NCBI GenBank assembly: GCA_946807835.1
Contig: OX327702.1
Span: 2,418,001-2,482,000, forward strand
DNA length: 64,000 nt
Source: Ailanthus altissimus
Taxonomy: Eukaryota > Streptophyta > Magnoliopsida > Sapindales > Simaroubaceae
Reading direction: 5' to 3'
Below are positions 22,584-34,251 of this stretch, piece by piece. A program made the translations under genes and the position numbers. Below the pieces are notes generated by a model that saw only the letters and a program-made list of their open reading frames with translations, was not told the DNA's origin and made no database searches. The stretch's first letter is position 1. Each line of letters begins with the position of its first letter.

Positions 22584-24290
22584 ATGATACAGTCTGACCC
22601 TTTCCAGCTTTCATGTCCTTGTTCTGACCCCGTATATTTATCTTCAGATGAGTTTGTCAATTGTGGAGTAAGCATAGATGATCTTATGAATCAATTTGAT
22701 TCGTTCTCTCCTCCTTTTACCACAACAGATGACTCTTTTGAAACTTCGCTTGCAAATTTCGCTCCCATTTCTGATAACATTGAGAATTTTCCTTTCCATT
22801 TCAATGAAGTCCCAGTTGAATATCCGGTTGATGGCTCTTCATTTTATGTGGAGGGCTTGGATCCATATTCGATCACCGAGATAGAAGACTTGAGAGATTT
22901 GTTTGAGGGTGATGGGGAAAGTGATTCTTCTCATCAACTCCCCGTTGAACAAGAGGATAACATATTCAGCCAGCTTTGCACATCTTTGATTTCAAGTACA
23001 CAAACGTCAGCCATGGATGCAACTTCAATCCAGCAAACCCTAGTTTTACCTACAGAAAACATGGAGATCGAGAATGTGCTTGGCGTAAACCATCTAGCTA
23101 AGGCTTATGCCGAAGCCATGAACAATATTGAGCACAGAGAACTTGCCGAGGAGATTGCGAGACGCATAAACGATAAAGTTAGCCCCGTTGGTGAGATCCG
23201 AGAACGCCTTTTGTATCACTCGTTTAAGCCCTTGGACAAACAAGCGGATCAAAACTACCTTAAACAAGAGTCTTCAAAGTTGTTTGATGCAGCTTTTGAA
23301 GCAATCTATCGAGTGCTTCCGAATGGGATGTTTGCTCATTTTCAAGCAAACTCCGCAATCCTAGAGGCCATGCCTAATGATAACGCTGAGGTTTTGCATG
23401 TAGTTGATTTTGACATGGGAGATGGGGTTCAATGGCCTTCAATGATCATGGCTATTGCCCAACAACAACAAAATTTATTACAACGACATGGTTTTGTTTC
23501 CCAACATATGACCTTGAAACTAACATCAATTAAATGGAAGGAGGACGATGATAATGATCATGAACACTCACAGTGGAGATTCGAGGAAACAAAGAAGCGG
23601 CTCCATGGTTGTGCATATTCTCAGGGCTTAAAATTAAAAGTGAAGGAGATGGAATTGCAAGACTTGGCGAGTGAGATAAAGAGAATGAAGAAAAATAGAG
23701 GGAAATTAAGAGAATGGTTGGTCTTTAATTGCATGCATGCACTTCCTCATACGGGGAGAAGGAGAAATAGAAGACATGTTATTGAATTTCTAAATGTGGC
23801 TAAGGATTTGTTAGCATATCCTTCCAATAACAAACCTAGTAATTATATTAATAGAGGTATTATCACATATGGCGATGGAGATAATTGTGAGAAAATAACA
23901 AGAAATTGCTCTTGCTTTGGTTCATTCTTTGATAGTTATGTGGATCATTACCAAGCATTGTTAGAATCAATGGAATGGAATTTCCCAAAAGGACTAGCAA
24001 AAGCAAGAATAGCCATGGAGTGTCTCTTTGTGGCACCATATGTGTCTTCTCTTGCTTTGTTCGAAGAGTGGAACGAGGTGAAAGAAGTTGGTGATCACTT
24101 TGATGATCAGCCCGTAGGATTTGGGTTGCAAGGGGTGAGATTTAGCTACGAGAGCTTAATGGAAGCTAAAGTTATGGTGAGAGAAGGGGAAAGTTTTTAT
24201 CATGTAAGGATTGAAGGAGGAAATGAAAATGAGATGGTGCTGGAATGGAAAGGAAGTCCATTGGTGAGAGTTTCTGCATGGAGATTATGA
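22584..24290 (+). CDS. GRAS transcription factor, NSP2/SCL26-like (gene 2)
   Basis: This is an intronless gene for a 568-residue GRAS protein, a paralogue of the minus-strand gene at 11365-12948. The two share the N-terminal start MIQ, the block LAKAYAEAM (near residue 170), the VHIID-type motif HVVDFDMGDGVQWPS (near 270), REWLVFNCMHALPHTGRR, GSFFD.Y.DHYQALLESM, and the SAW end EWKGSPLVRVSAWRL. Gene 2 has a longer acidic N-terminus and an insertion with a short Gln run (AQQQQNLLQ) after the VHIID block. All GRAS blocks are intact, so it is expected to act as a nuclear transcriptional regulator. Its specific role is unknown, and the NSP2/SCL26 subgroup is inferred from motif wording only. Confidence 0.93.
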   Translation: MIQSDPFQLSCPCSDPVYLSSDEFVNCGVSIDDLMNQFDSFSPPFTTTDDSFETSLANFAPISDNIENFPFHFNEVPVEYPVDGSSFYVEGLDPYSITEIEDLRDLFEGDGESDSSHQLPVEQEDNIFSQLCTSLISSTQTSAMDATSIQQTLVLPTENMEIENVLGVNHLAKAYAEAMNNIEHRELAEEIARRINDKVSPVGEIRERLLYHSFKPLDKQADQNYLKQESSKLFDAAFEAIYRVLPNGMFAHFQANSAILEAMPNDNAEVLHVVDFDMGDGVQWPSMIMAIAQQQQNLLQRHGFVSQHMTLKLTSIKWKEDDDNDHEHSQWRFEETKKRLHGCAYSQGLKLKVKEMELQDLASEIKRMKKNRGKLREWLVFNCMHALPHTGRRRNRRHVIEFLNVAKDLLAYPSNNKPSNYINRGIITYGDGDNCEKITRNCSCFGSFFDSYVDHYQALLESMEWNFPKGLAKARIAMECLFVAPYVSSLALFEEWNEVKEVGDHFDDQPVGFGLQGVRFSYESLMEAKVMVREGESFYHVRIEGGNENEMVLEWKGSPLVRVSAWRL

Positions 24291-25382
24291 AAGGTTACAT
24301 GTATAGTAATTTAAACATTTAATCATTTTGTCTTCTTATTGGTACTCTTCATTGATGATGTGAATCTATCCTTTCAAAAATATGAAAGGTTGCATGTACA
24401 TGTAAAGTAATAGCACTGTTTAGTGATAACATCCTTTCAAAAATAATATAAATTTAATATATAATTTGTAAAGCTAACCCATTTAAACCCACGTAATTAC
24501 AACCTCTTTATGAAGATTGATAAATTCTACAAAATAGTGAACTATTTGGAATGATATAGTGAATATTCAATAGTTGGGGGGATGAATTTTTAAGATTCAA
24601 CTTGTGAATTAATTTAACCAATTGAAATCGAATACCCAATTTTTGCATAAATAATCAATTAACTTATAAATATAAAATAAGTTCCAAAAAGAAGAAGTAA
24701 CTGATGATGACAAAGATGGATCGGAAAACTCAACAAATCAATAAATTTTCTTCCTTCCATACATTAATCATGAGAAAGTCAATGAACATTCATAATTAAA
24801 AAGGGTGATAAAAAAGTTGAAAAGAGACCGACATATCTGGGCCAAGGCCCACCGGGCTCAGCTCAATTTAGTACACTGTCTCCTTCAGTCATTTTGTTCG
24901 GCCCCACAATGATCGTGTTGAAAATTATCATCATCCACCAGGACCGTAAACTAACAGAAATTATTGAGCTCCGTTGACTTACTGTTTAGCTCAAAGTCAA
25001 CATATTGGTTGAAATTTTTGATGCGGATTCATTTTATCTTTGTGGTTTCATATTGAGAATTTTTATTTAATAATAAATTTTAATGATCAATAATAATAAT
25101 TACTTGAATTTAACATACAAAATAATCTTTTTAAAAATTCAATAAGAGGTAATTAATTTAATTTAAAATGTGATTAGATTAATCACATTTTTTTAATACT
25201 AATATTAGGTCATTATTTAATAATTTAAATTTTTGAATCAAATAATTTTCCTAACATGCATGTACTAATATTAGGTAATCACTAAAACTTTTAGATCAAA
25301 CGATTCTCTTTTATATTTAGTATTGATGATATGTATTATTAGTATTGGGTTTATTTTTAATAGGTCTAGTATTAATAGTTAA
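24291..25382. other. Downstream region of GRAS gene 2, no gene
   Basis: The 3' UTR side holds a short imperfect duplication (ATGAAAGGTT..CATGTA at about 24287 and 24381). The rest is AT-rich intergenic DNA with short repeats of CTAATATTAGGT (about 25199-25278). No coding frame is seen. Confidence 0.45.
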
Positions 25383-25995
25383 TGTTCCCTTAATTAAATT
25401 AAATAGACCCGAGTAAATGAGCCCAATTATTAAAAAATAGGAACCTAAATTCAGCTAAAAAGTTTAAATCCAAGCCTTTAAATAAGTTACCTACACCTAT
25501 TAACTTGCGTTTTCTACAATTAAATTGTAAACATCGTAAAAAGATGGAGACATATCAAGAATTTGAGTTTAACTTTAATTGATGAATTTCATTATAATTT
25601 GAAGAAGGTTTCTCAAAGCGGATGATTCTCAAAATTTCTTTTAATTAATAATGGGACAAGTCTCTTGAAAAGAGTATAAAATATGATAATTGTAGTTTTA
25701 ATAGAATTATACTTCTATAATATTGCATGATGGGCTGAATTAAAATTTATACCCTATAAAAAGCTATTCAATTTTTCATTGAGAGGATCATTCATAATTC
25801 GTTCATTGATTCGTTCACAAAGAATTAACCATTCAATTATTCTTATTCATGCATACACTCCTCTATATATAAGTACACTCTTTTTTCTACAAATATTAAC
25901 TTGTAAGGTGGAGTTTTCTTTTCTTTCAAGAGGATGAAGGGTGTATTTTTCAATTAAAGGAATACTGCAAGGAAAGAAGACAATTAATTATGGAG
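25383..25995 (+). repeat. Left LTR of the Tat-like gypsy element
   Basis: This aligns along its length with 42620-43232. The right limit is approximate: similarity fades after ACAATTAATTATGGAG. Confidence 0.65.
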
Positions 25996-26230
25996 CTTTA
26001 GTGGCCCTATATGTAGGAAAGTTAAGAAAATTTTAAAACGAAAATAACCATAAGTAATTACTAGTCAAACAATAAGATAATATAAAAAGATAGGATATAA
26101 GAAGATAAACTGACGGTTCAATTTATCACTCAATACAAAGACATAACCAATTGATAGTTGAGCTAATAATGATCCTTAAACAATTAAAGGAGATGAGAAA
26201 GGAGAATCGTGAACTAAGAGACTTATTAAA

Positions 26231-28207
26231 TATTGGAGATCAAATATATATGAGTGTATGCATGTGTAATTGTGTTTATTGTAAAAAATAAGTATCTAAT
26301 ACATATTTAATGCAATGAAATATTTAAAATATATAATAAACATATAAATATATATTAATCAAATTAATATATCAAAGATAAAGTTAAAAAATCGCCTGTT
26401 ATTACACATTTTACACGTATATCTTTAGAGTCCACCCGAAGACACACTTATAAATAGTTATAGTTACCAACTTAGTGAACTTGATAGGCTAAAATAGCAA
26501 CTCCTTAATCCAATACAAAATTAACCTTTAACCCCAAGAAAATGGTCAGCTCTTAATGTTTTATTTTGCTTTTTATCAAAATGCAAAATGAAAACCAAGA
26601 GCTAAAATAAGCAATTCATTTTCAATTTTCCATTTCTCACTAATATATATCTCTAATTTACATACAATAATAATATTATATATAATATTAATATAAATTA
26701 GCCATTAAAAGCTAAAATAATAATAAAATAATTTATTTTATATATATAATGCATGACAACTATAATACATTATATATATTATATTATTATTAATATAATA
26801 TATTTTAATAGAGATATAATAATTATTTAATAATTAAATAATCATAATATGAAATGACTATTTTGTTCCTTATAAATAGTTCTCAAGTATATCCCTTAGC
26901 GGATCTCATCAAATCTTATACTTGGATAAATTCAACTAAGGGTCCACAATATGCTACGTGTCATTTTACAATTAGTGAATAATAATTATTGACTAATTGT
27001 TATATTTAACGCTTAAACACGGACAAGCACGTATTTCTGTGATAGTGTTGAATATTACTTGATTAAACAATTTAATCCAATACTCTATCCCAGTGCACAA
27101 CGAGTATACTTCATATCGCGGGATTTTCTAGGTCCACGCTCGATTCATCAAATGGAACTATTCCATAAATCCATGAGTAATGCCCTATGCACACGTCACG
27201 AATATTATAAATTAGCGCGTTAAACCATATAAGTTGGGGTTATAACGCGTACGTATAATCCTTCTATCATATATATATTGGATGTGCAGGGACATAGATC
27301 AACACCGTCAAATCCCCATATACTTATCCATACACCTATCTTCAGAATGATATCTCATTTAACAATATAAGCAAACTCTTTATCATATTGTTTAACCATG
27401 TGATAACTCATTTTTGGGGTATCTGCTTATGACCATAAGACTTTCTTGAGATACTATCTTGGAGCATCTAGATATATCACTTCCTATGAGAGCTGATAGA
27501 TTCTATATCTTCACACACCGGACTCAATGAGCATCGAACCATACCCAGCGATACCCAACGGTCAGATCATGAAAAATCTCTGACGTGTTTAGAATCAAAA
27601 TATGGTGGATCACTCACAAGCCCACCATAATGCTCAGGTCAGAGGACCACATATACTACTCAACTCGAGAGAATCTTCTATTGACGGCAACATAGGATGT
27701 TTATTGGGGTTCTCATGAGTCTATTCAGTACTTAGTCCTAACTGAATACCCGTATGCCTATACAATCTCCAAGAACCTGGTCAGCTAGAAACGATCAACT
27801 GTACTCTATAAATATAGACATACACTGATCTATGTAAATTAATGGGATCTACCAACAGACCTGCGTTAGTAGAAATAGATTAGGAACAATATATTTGAGA
27901 ACATGCTTATATAATGACACATCCTAACAACCTATTACAACTCTTACAACTATATCATTATAAATATATTCTAAGGTCTTTGTCATATTACAGACAATGT
28001 TCTAACTCTTGGGATATTTTATAACTCTTGGCATCGGTTTAAACTCCTTTAGACCATATCTGAACTCCTTCAGATAATACAGAGTCTATAGCGTAACAAG
28101 CATTAAACTATATTATTAAAAATATTTAGCGATATTACAAAATATACTATGTATAAATATCAAATATTTATATAAAATTGGAATGATATATAAGCACAAT
28201 CCTAACA
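26231..28207 (-). mobile_element. Solo LTR of a long-LTR copia family (copy A)
   Basis: The interval starts TATTGG (TG worn to TA) and ends ATCCTAACA. The flanks are TTAAA (26226-26230) and CTAAA (28208-28212), a 5-bp duplication with one mismatch. It shares long blocks with 37618-39719 and 60773-63204, for example CCCAGTGCACAACGAGTATA and the GCGCGTTAAACCATATAA region. No internal retrotransposon sequence is attached, so it is a solo LTR. Orientation follows copy B, whose primer site is on the minus strand. Confidence 0.8.
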
Positions 28208-28504
28208 CTAAAGACTATGAAAGGGTACGAGAAAACAAATAAAGCTCTCAGGGATACTCAACAAGAAGAGAATGGACTGAGGTGTTCCCAACATGGACAA
28301 TTGTAAGATAGATGGTAAAAGATAAGGTATTCTAGAGAAGGGCAAAGGAGGAGACCCCAAAAAGAATGAAGAAACCAAAAAGTAATGAGGATATAAGATT
28401 CCTCATCATAAAGAAAGTATGAGAATCATACGAGAAAATGGAGAAGCTCGAAATCACTGAAGATGCAATGTCTCTAGTAAGAAAAGCAAACTAGGACCCA
28501 TTCA

Positions 28505-28900
28505 TGAAATCCATCACATAAGCGAACATGCTTCATAATTTCACAATGTCAAACTTCCAGATATATGACGGAACAAAAGACCCAAAAGAATATATATTCC
28601 ACTTCAATGCAAAGATGATCATTATACACGAGATAGATCCTTAAAGTGCATTACATTCTCATGGAGCTTAAAAAGCCCACCCAAGTATACTTCTGAGGAT
28701 TAAAAGAAGAATTCTATAGTTACCTTTGACAAATTGACAACTCAGTTCATCACTCAATACATGCAAAATCACAAGAAGAAGACCGCATCAGATCTATTTT
28801 TAGGAAAAAAAAGAGAACAAGACAATAAAAAGCTTTCTCAACTGATTCAATCGAGAACTTAGTGAGTTGGTAAGATACAATATAGAAATTGCTACACAGG
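28505..28900 (+). pseudogene. Gypsy gag fragment (broken)
   Basis: The plus strand reads FQIYDGTKDPKEYIFHFNAK, the typical opening of a Ty3/gypsy gag capsid region. Stops follow, then a later piece around KKTASDLFLGKKREQ. It belongs to the outer Tat-like element. It cannot encode a protein. Confidence 0.7.
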
Positions 28901-29080
28901 CTTATCAAAAGGCTTTGTAAGGACTTTACCTCATTTTAGGTAATTAACCATAAATCCAATTAGTGGATTCAGAAAAAAGAAAATAAAGTAGCTACAACCA
29001 AAGAAACTTTCATAATCACAACATAAAAGAAATAAAGCATATCTTAGATAGAAGATTAAGATAAGTGACCTTCAAATAAG

Positions 29081-29196
29081 TGTCACGTCCCACATCGAAT
29101 AAAACTTGGGTGAATCTTAGGTATATAAAGGTGGATATGCAATATTACCTAATATGCTAGTCTTTTGAGTCAATGACAAGTGCTCGGCCAGTGATA
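29081..29196 (+). repeat. Left terminal repeat of the TRIM
   Basis: This 116-bp repeat is followed two bases later by the primer-binding site. Confidence 0.8.
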
Positions 29197-29473
29197 AGTG
29201 GTATTAGAGCAGATCCAAATTCTTATTTGTATATAAGCCCCTAAAATTGCCCCAGTGAAGATTATCACGTGAGATATAGGTCCCACATACCACCAAGGAG
29301 ATGGGCAATACAAGCTAAGTGGACTTTAAAAATTATATGTCTTGAGCCCCAATAGAGATTGTCACGTGAGTAATAGGTCCCCTAGTCCCGAGGGATAGGC
29401 AATACAGGCCAAGTTGGTCCTTAAGTTTGAGCCACTCCATGATGAGGGCGTCACATAATTGGGTGGAGGAGAA

Positions 29474-29589
29474 TGTCATGTTCCACATCGAATAAAAATT
29501 GGGTGGATCTTAGCTATATAAGGGTGGGTATACAACATTACCTAATAGGCTAGTCTTTTGAGTCAATGACAAGTGCTCGACTTGTGATA
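29474..29589 (+). repeat. Right terminal repeat of the TRIM
   Basis: This 116-bp repeat directly follows the polypurine tract and is highly similar to the left repeat. Confidence 0.8.
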
Positions 29590-30419
29590 TAAAGAAGACA
29601 ATAGAGATAAAAATGATCGAGACAAATGTTTCGGCCTTTAATCCTAATTAACATACTTGGGTAAAAACTCAAGATGAAATATAAAGAATCGAGAATTTTT
29701 ATAAAACCAAAGACTATATTGACATTAGAAGATTAAAAAGACCATTGTAAACATTGTGCCTTCCGTAATGTGCTTGGGCATAACACAATATTTGTCAATC
29801 CTTCATGGAATCAATGCCCTCATGAGGAACAACCACCTTACTAAATTCTAACTAAAGATAAAACCAAAAAAGCTTATGGACCCAGAAAAAGACACAAAGA
29901 TGAATTAGAAAGAAGTTCTAGCCACATAAGAAGATGCACTATTAATATTAAATGTGATCCATGGTTATTATTTAATTTTTATTACTTAGGAAGAAAAAGA
30001 AAGCACATAAGAAGGGGGAAATAGATGGTGAACAAAACCTAACCAAGGAAGCTTTCACTAAGCTTAAAGATAAAAAAAAACATGATGAAAAAAGGATTAG
30101 GCAATCAAAAATGGTTTTAAAAGGACCACAGATAGTAGAAGGACCAACTGAAGAATCCATAGAAGCATTATTTGAAAAAAATAAGTGATAAACTAGTTTT
30201 TATAGAGCAATATTACATGAAAGATCATTAGACAAAAAAGGAAGGGATGAAAGATAGAGGCCATATTCAAAAGAACAACTAAAATTCAAAGATGCAAAAT
30301 ATGGGAGATATCAATTACACCAGTCATGTTAATTTGAACTAAAACTAGGGAAAATCACTTTCTTTTAGGAAAACTAGATCTACCTAATGCTTCCATATCT
30401 GGACCTATTGATGGTAAGC

Positions 30420-30739
30420 TTAACTATAGCAGGGATCATGATATAAAGGGTATTAGTTGACGAAAAAAGCAACACAAATATCTTATTCTAGAGTACCTTA
30501 CAAAGCATGAAGTTAGACAAAAAAAAAGACATCTAATGATGCAATACTAAGCTCATCACTTTTAAAGGTGGAAAGATACAAATTAAAAGGATGATTACAT
30601 TACTAGTGAAATTAGCCGAAAAGCATCTAAAGGTATATTATTTGATGGTTGAGGCACTTTCTACTTATAATGTTGTGGTTAGGTATTATTAGTTACACTA
30701 TATGCAAGAGGTCCCTTCCATATTACACCAAGTGATAAG
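30420..30739 (+). pseudogene. Gypsy protease fragment (broken)
   Basis: The plus strand reads RVLVDEKSNTNILF, a worn aspartic protease site of the V.VD.GSS..IL type, followed by VEALSTYNVVVRYY. It continues in frame to the copia insertion at 30740 and resumes after 39719 once one copy of the 5-bp duplication is removed. It belongs to the Tat-like element. Confidence 0.65.
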
Positions 30740-30778
30740 TGTACATTTAGGGATGACACGTAAGCACCGACCTCAATA
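30740..30778 (-). repeat. Truncated 3' LTR (39 bp) of the copia element
   Basis: It matches the outermost 39 bp at the right end of the 5' LTR (39681-39719), including CACGTAAGCAC, then stops at a TGTACA end next to the target duplication. About 2.06 kb of LTR is absent. Confidence 0.75.
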
Positions 30779-30799
30779 ATCTCCCACTTGCTCTAGTGT

Positions 30800-33000
30800 C
30801 ATTCCTGATGATATCTCATACACATCGACTCTATGTGCTACATAAACACTTTTAGAGTCATGACTTTAGAAAGTGGGTCCGCTAAATTAGTTATAAAAAA
30901 CTTCTACAAATAATCACATCTCTTTCAACTAAGTACGAGACTCATCTCAACATAATTAGAGTACTAGTGTCATCTTGGCTTGGCTTGTACAACGGTCTAA
31001 TTTTGTCGCAAAACTATGAGATATGATCCATCTGTCTTAGAATTCTTCCTAGGCCAGCGATAAACCTATGAATCCTCACTATCGCTTCCGCTGCTCCATT
31101 ATAAATTAGCAATGAATCCCAGTTTGATGTAATTCCAACTCCTTTAGTACTAATGAGAATTAACACATTCTCAGATGTAGACTCTCTATTATCTAAGTCA
31201 AACTAGAAGTCTGACTTCGTGCGTTTTCTCATTTGTAAGTTACTTACTCCATATTTGAGAAACTTATCCTTCGTACCCTCAAAGTATCTTAGGATATATT
31301 TGACTACCATCTAGTGGCAGTCACCTGAATCAAACTAGACTCGGCTTGTAACTCTTATAGCCAAACTGATCTCAGGTCTCAAACATATCATATCATACAT
31401 CAATCTCTGAAGAGTTGATGTATCTGGTATGTTAGACACTCTAACTCTCTCATCTTCCATCTGAAAAGACATTGTCCTTGAAAGATGAATACTAGATCTA
31501 TTGCTGTCAAATAATTTGGAAAAGTCATATCAGCTTCCTAGCTCTATCTCTATAAAGCTTTATACCTAGTATAAAGGAAGTCACTTTCAAATCTTTCATG
31601 GAGAAATACCTACGAGTTACTTCTGATCGATTAAAATAGATTGACATCATTCTCAATGACTAGTATGTGATCAACAAAGAGCATCAAGAAGACTATCATG
31701 CTCTTATTCACCTTTTATGCACGCTAGACCAGAAGTCTGGCTGGACATAAAATCTTCAGGCTATTCCATGAATATCTCTAACTTGAGGTGTCCATTCTAG
31801 AATGTCGTCTTTACATCCATCTGTCAAACTTCAAAGTCATAATATGTTGCAAGAGCTAATAACATACTAATCGACTTTAGCATCAATACTGGTCCATAGG
31901 TTTCCTTTAAATGATGCCAAATCACTGAAGATTACCTTTCTAGATCCAATATAGGGCCTAGAAAGTCTCTACCTTCCTTCTGGCTCCGACTACCTCTTTG
32001 TAAATCCTTTACAACCAATGAGAGCAATTCCCATGGGTAGCTTAACTAAGTCCCAAATTTAATTCTGATACATAAAATCAATTTTATTTTCATGACTTCT
32101 TGCTGCTTCCCGAATCAATGTTTAACATTGTCTCCCTATAGGTTAAAGGATTATTTTTCTTCTACCAAGAAAATTTTAAGTTCACCTTCAGGTATTAAAC
32201 ATACCTAAAAGGTGACCTAGAAATTCTTTGCGACCCATTTGGAGAGTGTGCTAAAAGGCTACTGCTTAATTAAGCCTGAGTTCTCATGTTTGGTTCATTG
32301 ATTTCTAAATTAACTTCACTAAGTTCAATCTTTCCATAATTCCCACGATCCATGAGAAACTCTTTCTCTAAAATAGTGGTATACCGAGAAATAAACACAC
32401 TTTGCTTCTCTGAATCATAGAACTAGTATCCTATTAAATTCACAGGATACACAATAAACCTATACATGTACCTCTTAGGTGTTGTTTATCCTACTGAGTA
32501 ACACCTACAGAACAAGATACCCTGCTACGTAACTCTTACATAAGTAGGACAATCCCAAGTCTTAACTTATTTAAGATACGACTTCCTTCATTTCTATATC
32601 ATAAACCGAATGAAAATAATAGCTTCTGATGAAATTATACTTAATAAGCAGTTGTCTTTAGAGCATATTCTTACAGATATGGATCGGTAACACTCATTAT
32701 CAATCAGACCATATCTAATAAAGTCCAATTCCTCATTTCCTAAACATCATTATATTTTGAATTTTCCAAATGACTATAATGAGTAAGAATCTCATTCTTC
32801 CTTAAACAAAAGGGAAAATTTAGTGTTAATGTACTCACTACCTCTATCTAATCGAAGAGATGTGATGTACATACTAGTATTTTTGGTCATCTCTGTGAAT
32901 ACATTATTCATAAACTGGTTAATTCTTTATGGTCAAATTAGGAATCCAACCATCCTTAACCAAACGGATAAGTGTCTCACGCCTATATGACCTAACTTAC
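30800..33000 (-). pseudogene. Copia polymerase remnants (broken)
   Basis: Minus-strand translation in changing frames gives copia landmarks. Near 32330-32440 is the integrase/RT junction (SRYTTILEKEFLMD). Near 31330-31400 is a piece reading MYDMICLRPEISLAIRV, from the segment between RT and RNase H. Near 30850-30900 is the C-terminal NLADPLSKVMTLKVF. Stops occur throughout. The order fits a copia element read from right to left. Confidence 0.75.
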
Positions 33001-33978
33001 ATGCTACATCTCCGTATCATTTAAGAATTCCGATCTACAGACATTTCTAATTGTATATAATGTGCATTTATTAACTGATATTTAGCTAATAAAAGATCAT
33101 ACTAATTATGCAATACAACTGTTGTATTGCATACAAGAAGTAAGTCAAGTTGCCCAACAACTTGGACCTGTAAGAAATTACCATTTCTTACTCTTAACAT
33201 TACTTCTTCAAGCTGTTGCATTCTAGTCTCTCTTAATCCCTGTAGCATATTGTGGATATAAGAGGGAAATATGGTATTTTATACTCAGCTTGAACTAGCA
33301 TCATATGCCTTTAAAATGTCTATATGTTTCAAACACAAACTTATGAGAGTATTCCTGACAATGATAAGGCTTCTAAGGTAGAGGGATTTCCAATACTCAA
33401 CCTTATTATAGTGGAAACACTTTCTATCTACATGTTCTCTTGTTGATCTTTGGATAAATGTTGCCTCTAAGGATTTATCTTGGGTATGCGCCTTATCTTT
33501 TTCTTTTCACCATCTGGTCTTACCAGATATATTAAGAGTAAAAGGTGAAGAACCTTGAATAAAGAGGGTCACATACTCTCTATTCAATCTTCTAAAGAGA
33601 TGTTATCAGAAATGCCTTACGGCAAACTTTGATCAATAATAAATCCATAAATTTATTAAATCGAGAACACTTTTGAGATTTATCCACTGGTCAAAGTAAT
33701 TTCTAGTATCTTAGAGTTGGATTGCATCAACTATGCACACCAACTAGTTCGTAGTGGCCATTAAACTTGACAGGCCAAGATAACGGGAGATGTAAGCAGA
33801 ATGATTATTAAATCGTTAATGAACGTTTTAAATCATGGGTATACTAATTATACATTTTTTATTTAAAATGCCCTCCACTACTTTACATAATCCCGATAAT
33901 CTCTCGAACGAGAAGATGATAATTTAAACACTTTTAAACTATACAGCGGGAAGTATATCTCATTGAAATTTACTCAGG

Positions 33979-34182
33979 TCTCACGCTATAGTAATATTGG
34001 CCTTTATAAACCCAATAGATAGACAACATTTATCAATTGCATCTCATGCAACTCTTACCCTTTGATCCTGAATACACCTTATCCTCACGTTGTAGCAATA
34101 TTGAGTAAGTGTATTCTAGATTAACTTGTCAATGATTAAATATATGCTACTGATACTACCCTCACGCTGTAGCAATATTGAG
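33979..34182 (-). repeat. Short interspersed tandem motif in the copia leader
   Basis: The motif CTCACGCTGTAGCAATATTG occurs with small changes at 33979, 34083 and 34160, and again at 37100 beyond the inserted solo LTR. With the insertion removed the spacings are about 104, 77 and 92 bp. It lies in the 5' part of the copia element. Function is unknown. Confidence 0.65.
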
Positions 34183-34251
34183 CAATACTTTCGCTTATAT
34201 TTATCTTATCTCATGTTTAACCGATATAGTCCAAGCCTAACCGACCAAGTC

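Larger units (their letters stand above)
29081..29589 (+). mobile_element. TRIM (terminal-repeat retrotransposon in miniature)
   Basis: Two 116-bp direct repeats (29081-29196 and 29474-29589) start TGTCACGTCCCACATCG and TGTCATGTTCCACATCG. The left repeat is followed by the primer site TGGTATTAGAGC (29199-29210), complementary to tRNA-iMet with one change. The right repeat is preceded by the purine tract GGGTGGAGGAGAA (29461-29473). The 277-bp interior has no coding capacity. The 5-bp flanks ATAAG and TAAAG match only in part. It lies inside the gag region of the Tat-like element. Confidence 0.85.

Noticed and set aside
11365..24290. Reading the two GRAS genes as proof of a nodulating legume
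   Set aside because: NSP2-like genes occur in many non-nodulating plants, and the subgroup itself is uncertain.
29590..29594. Perfect target duplication for the TRIM
   Set aside because: Flanks ATAAG and TAAAG match at only three of five positions, so I did not claim a clean duplication.
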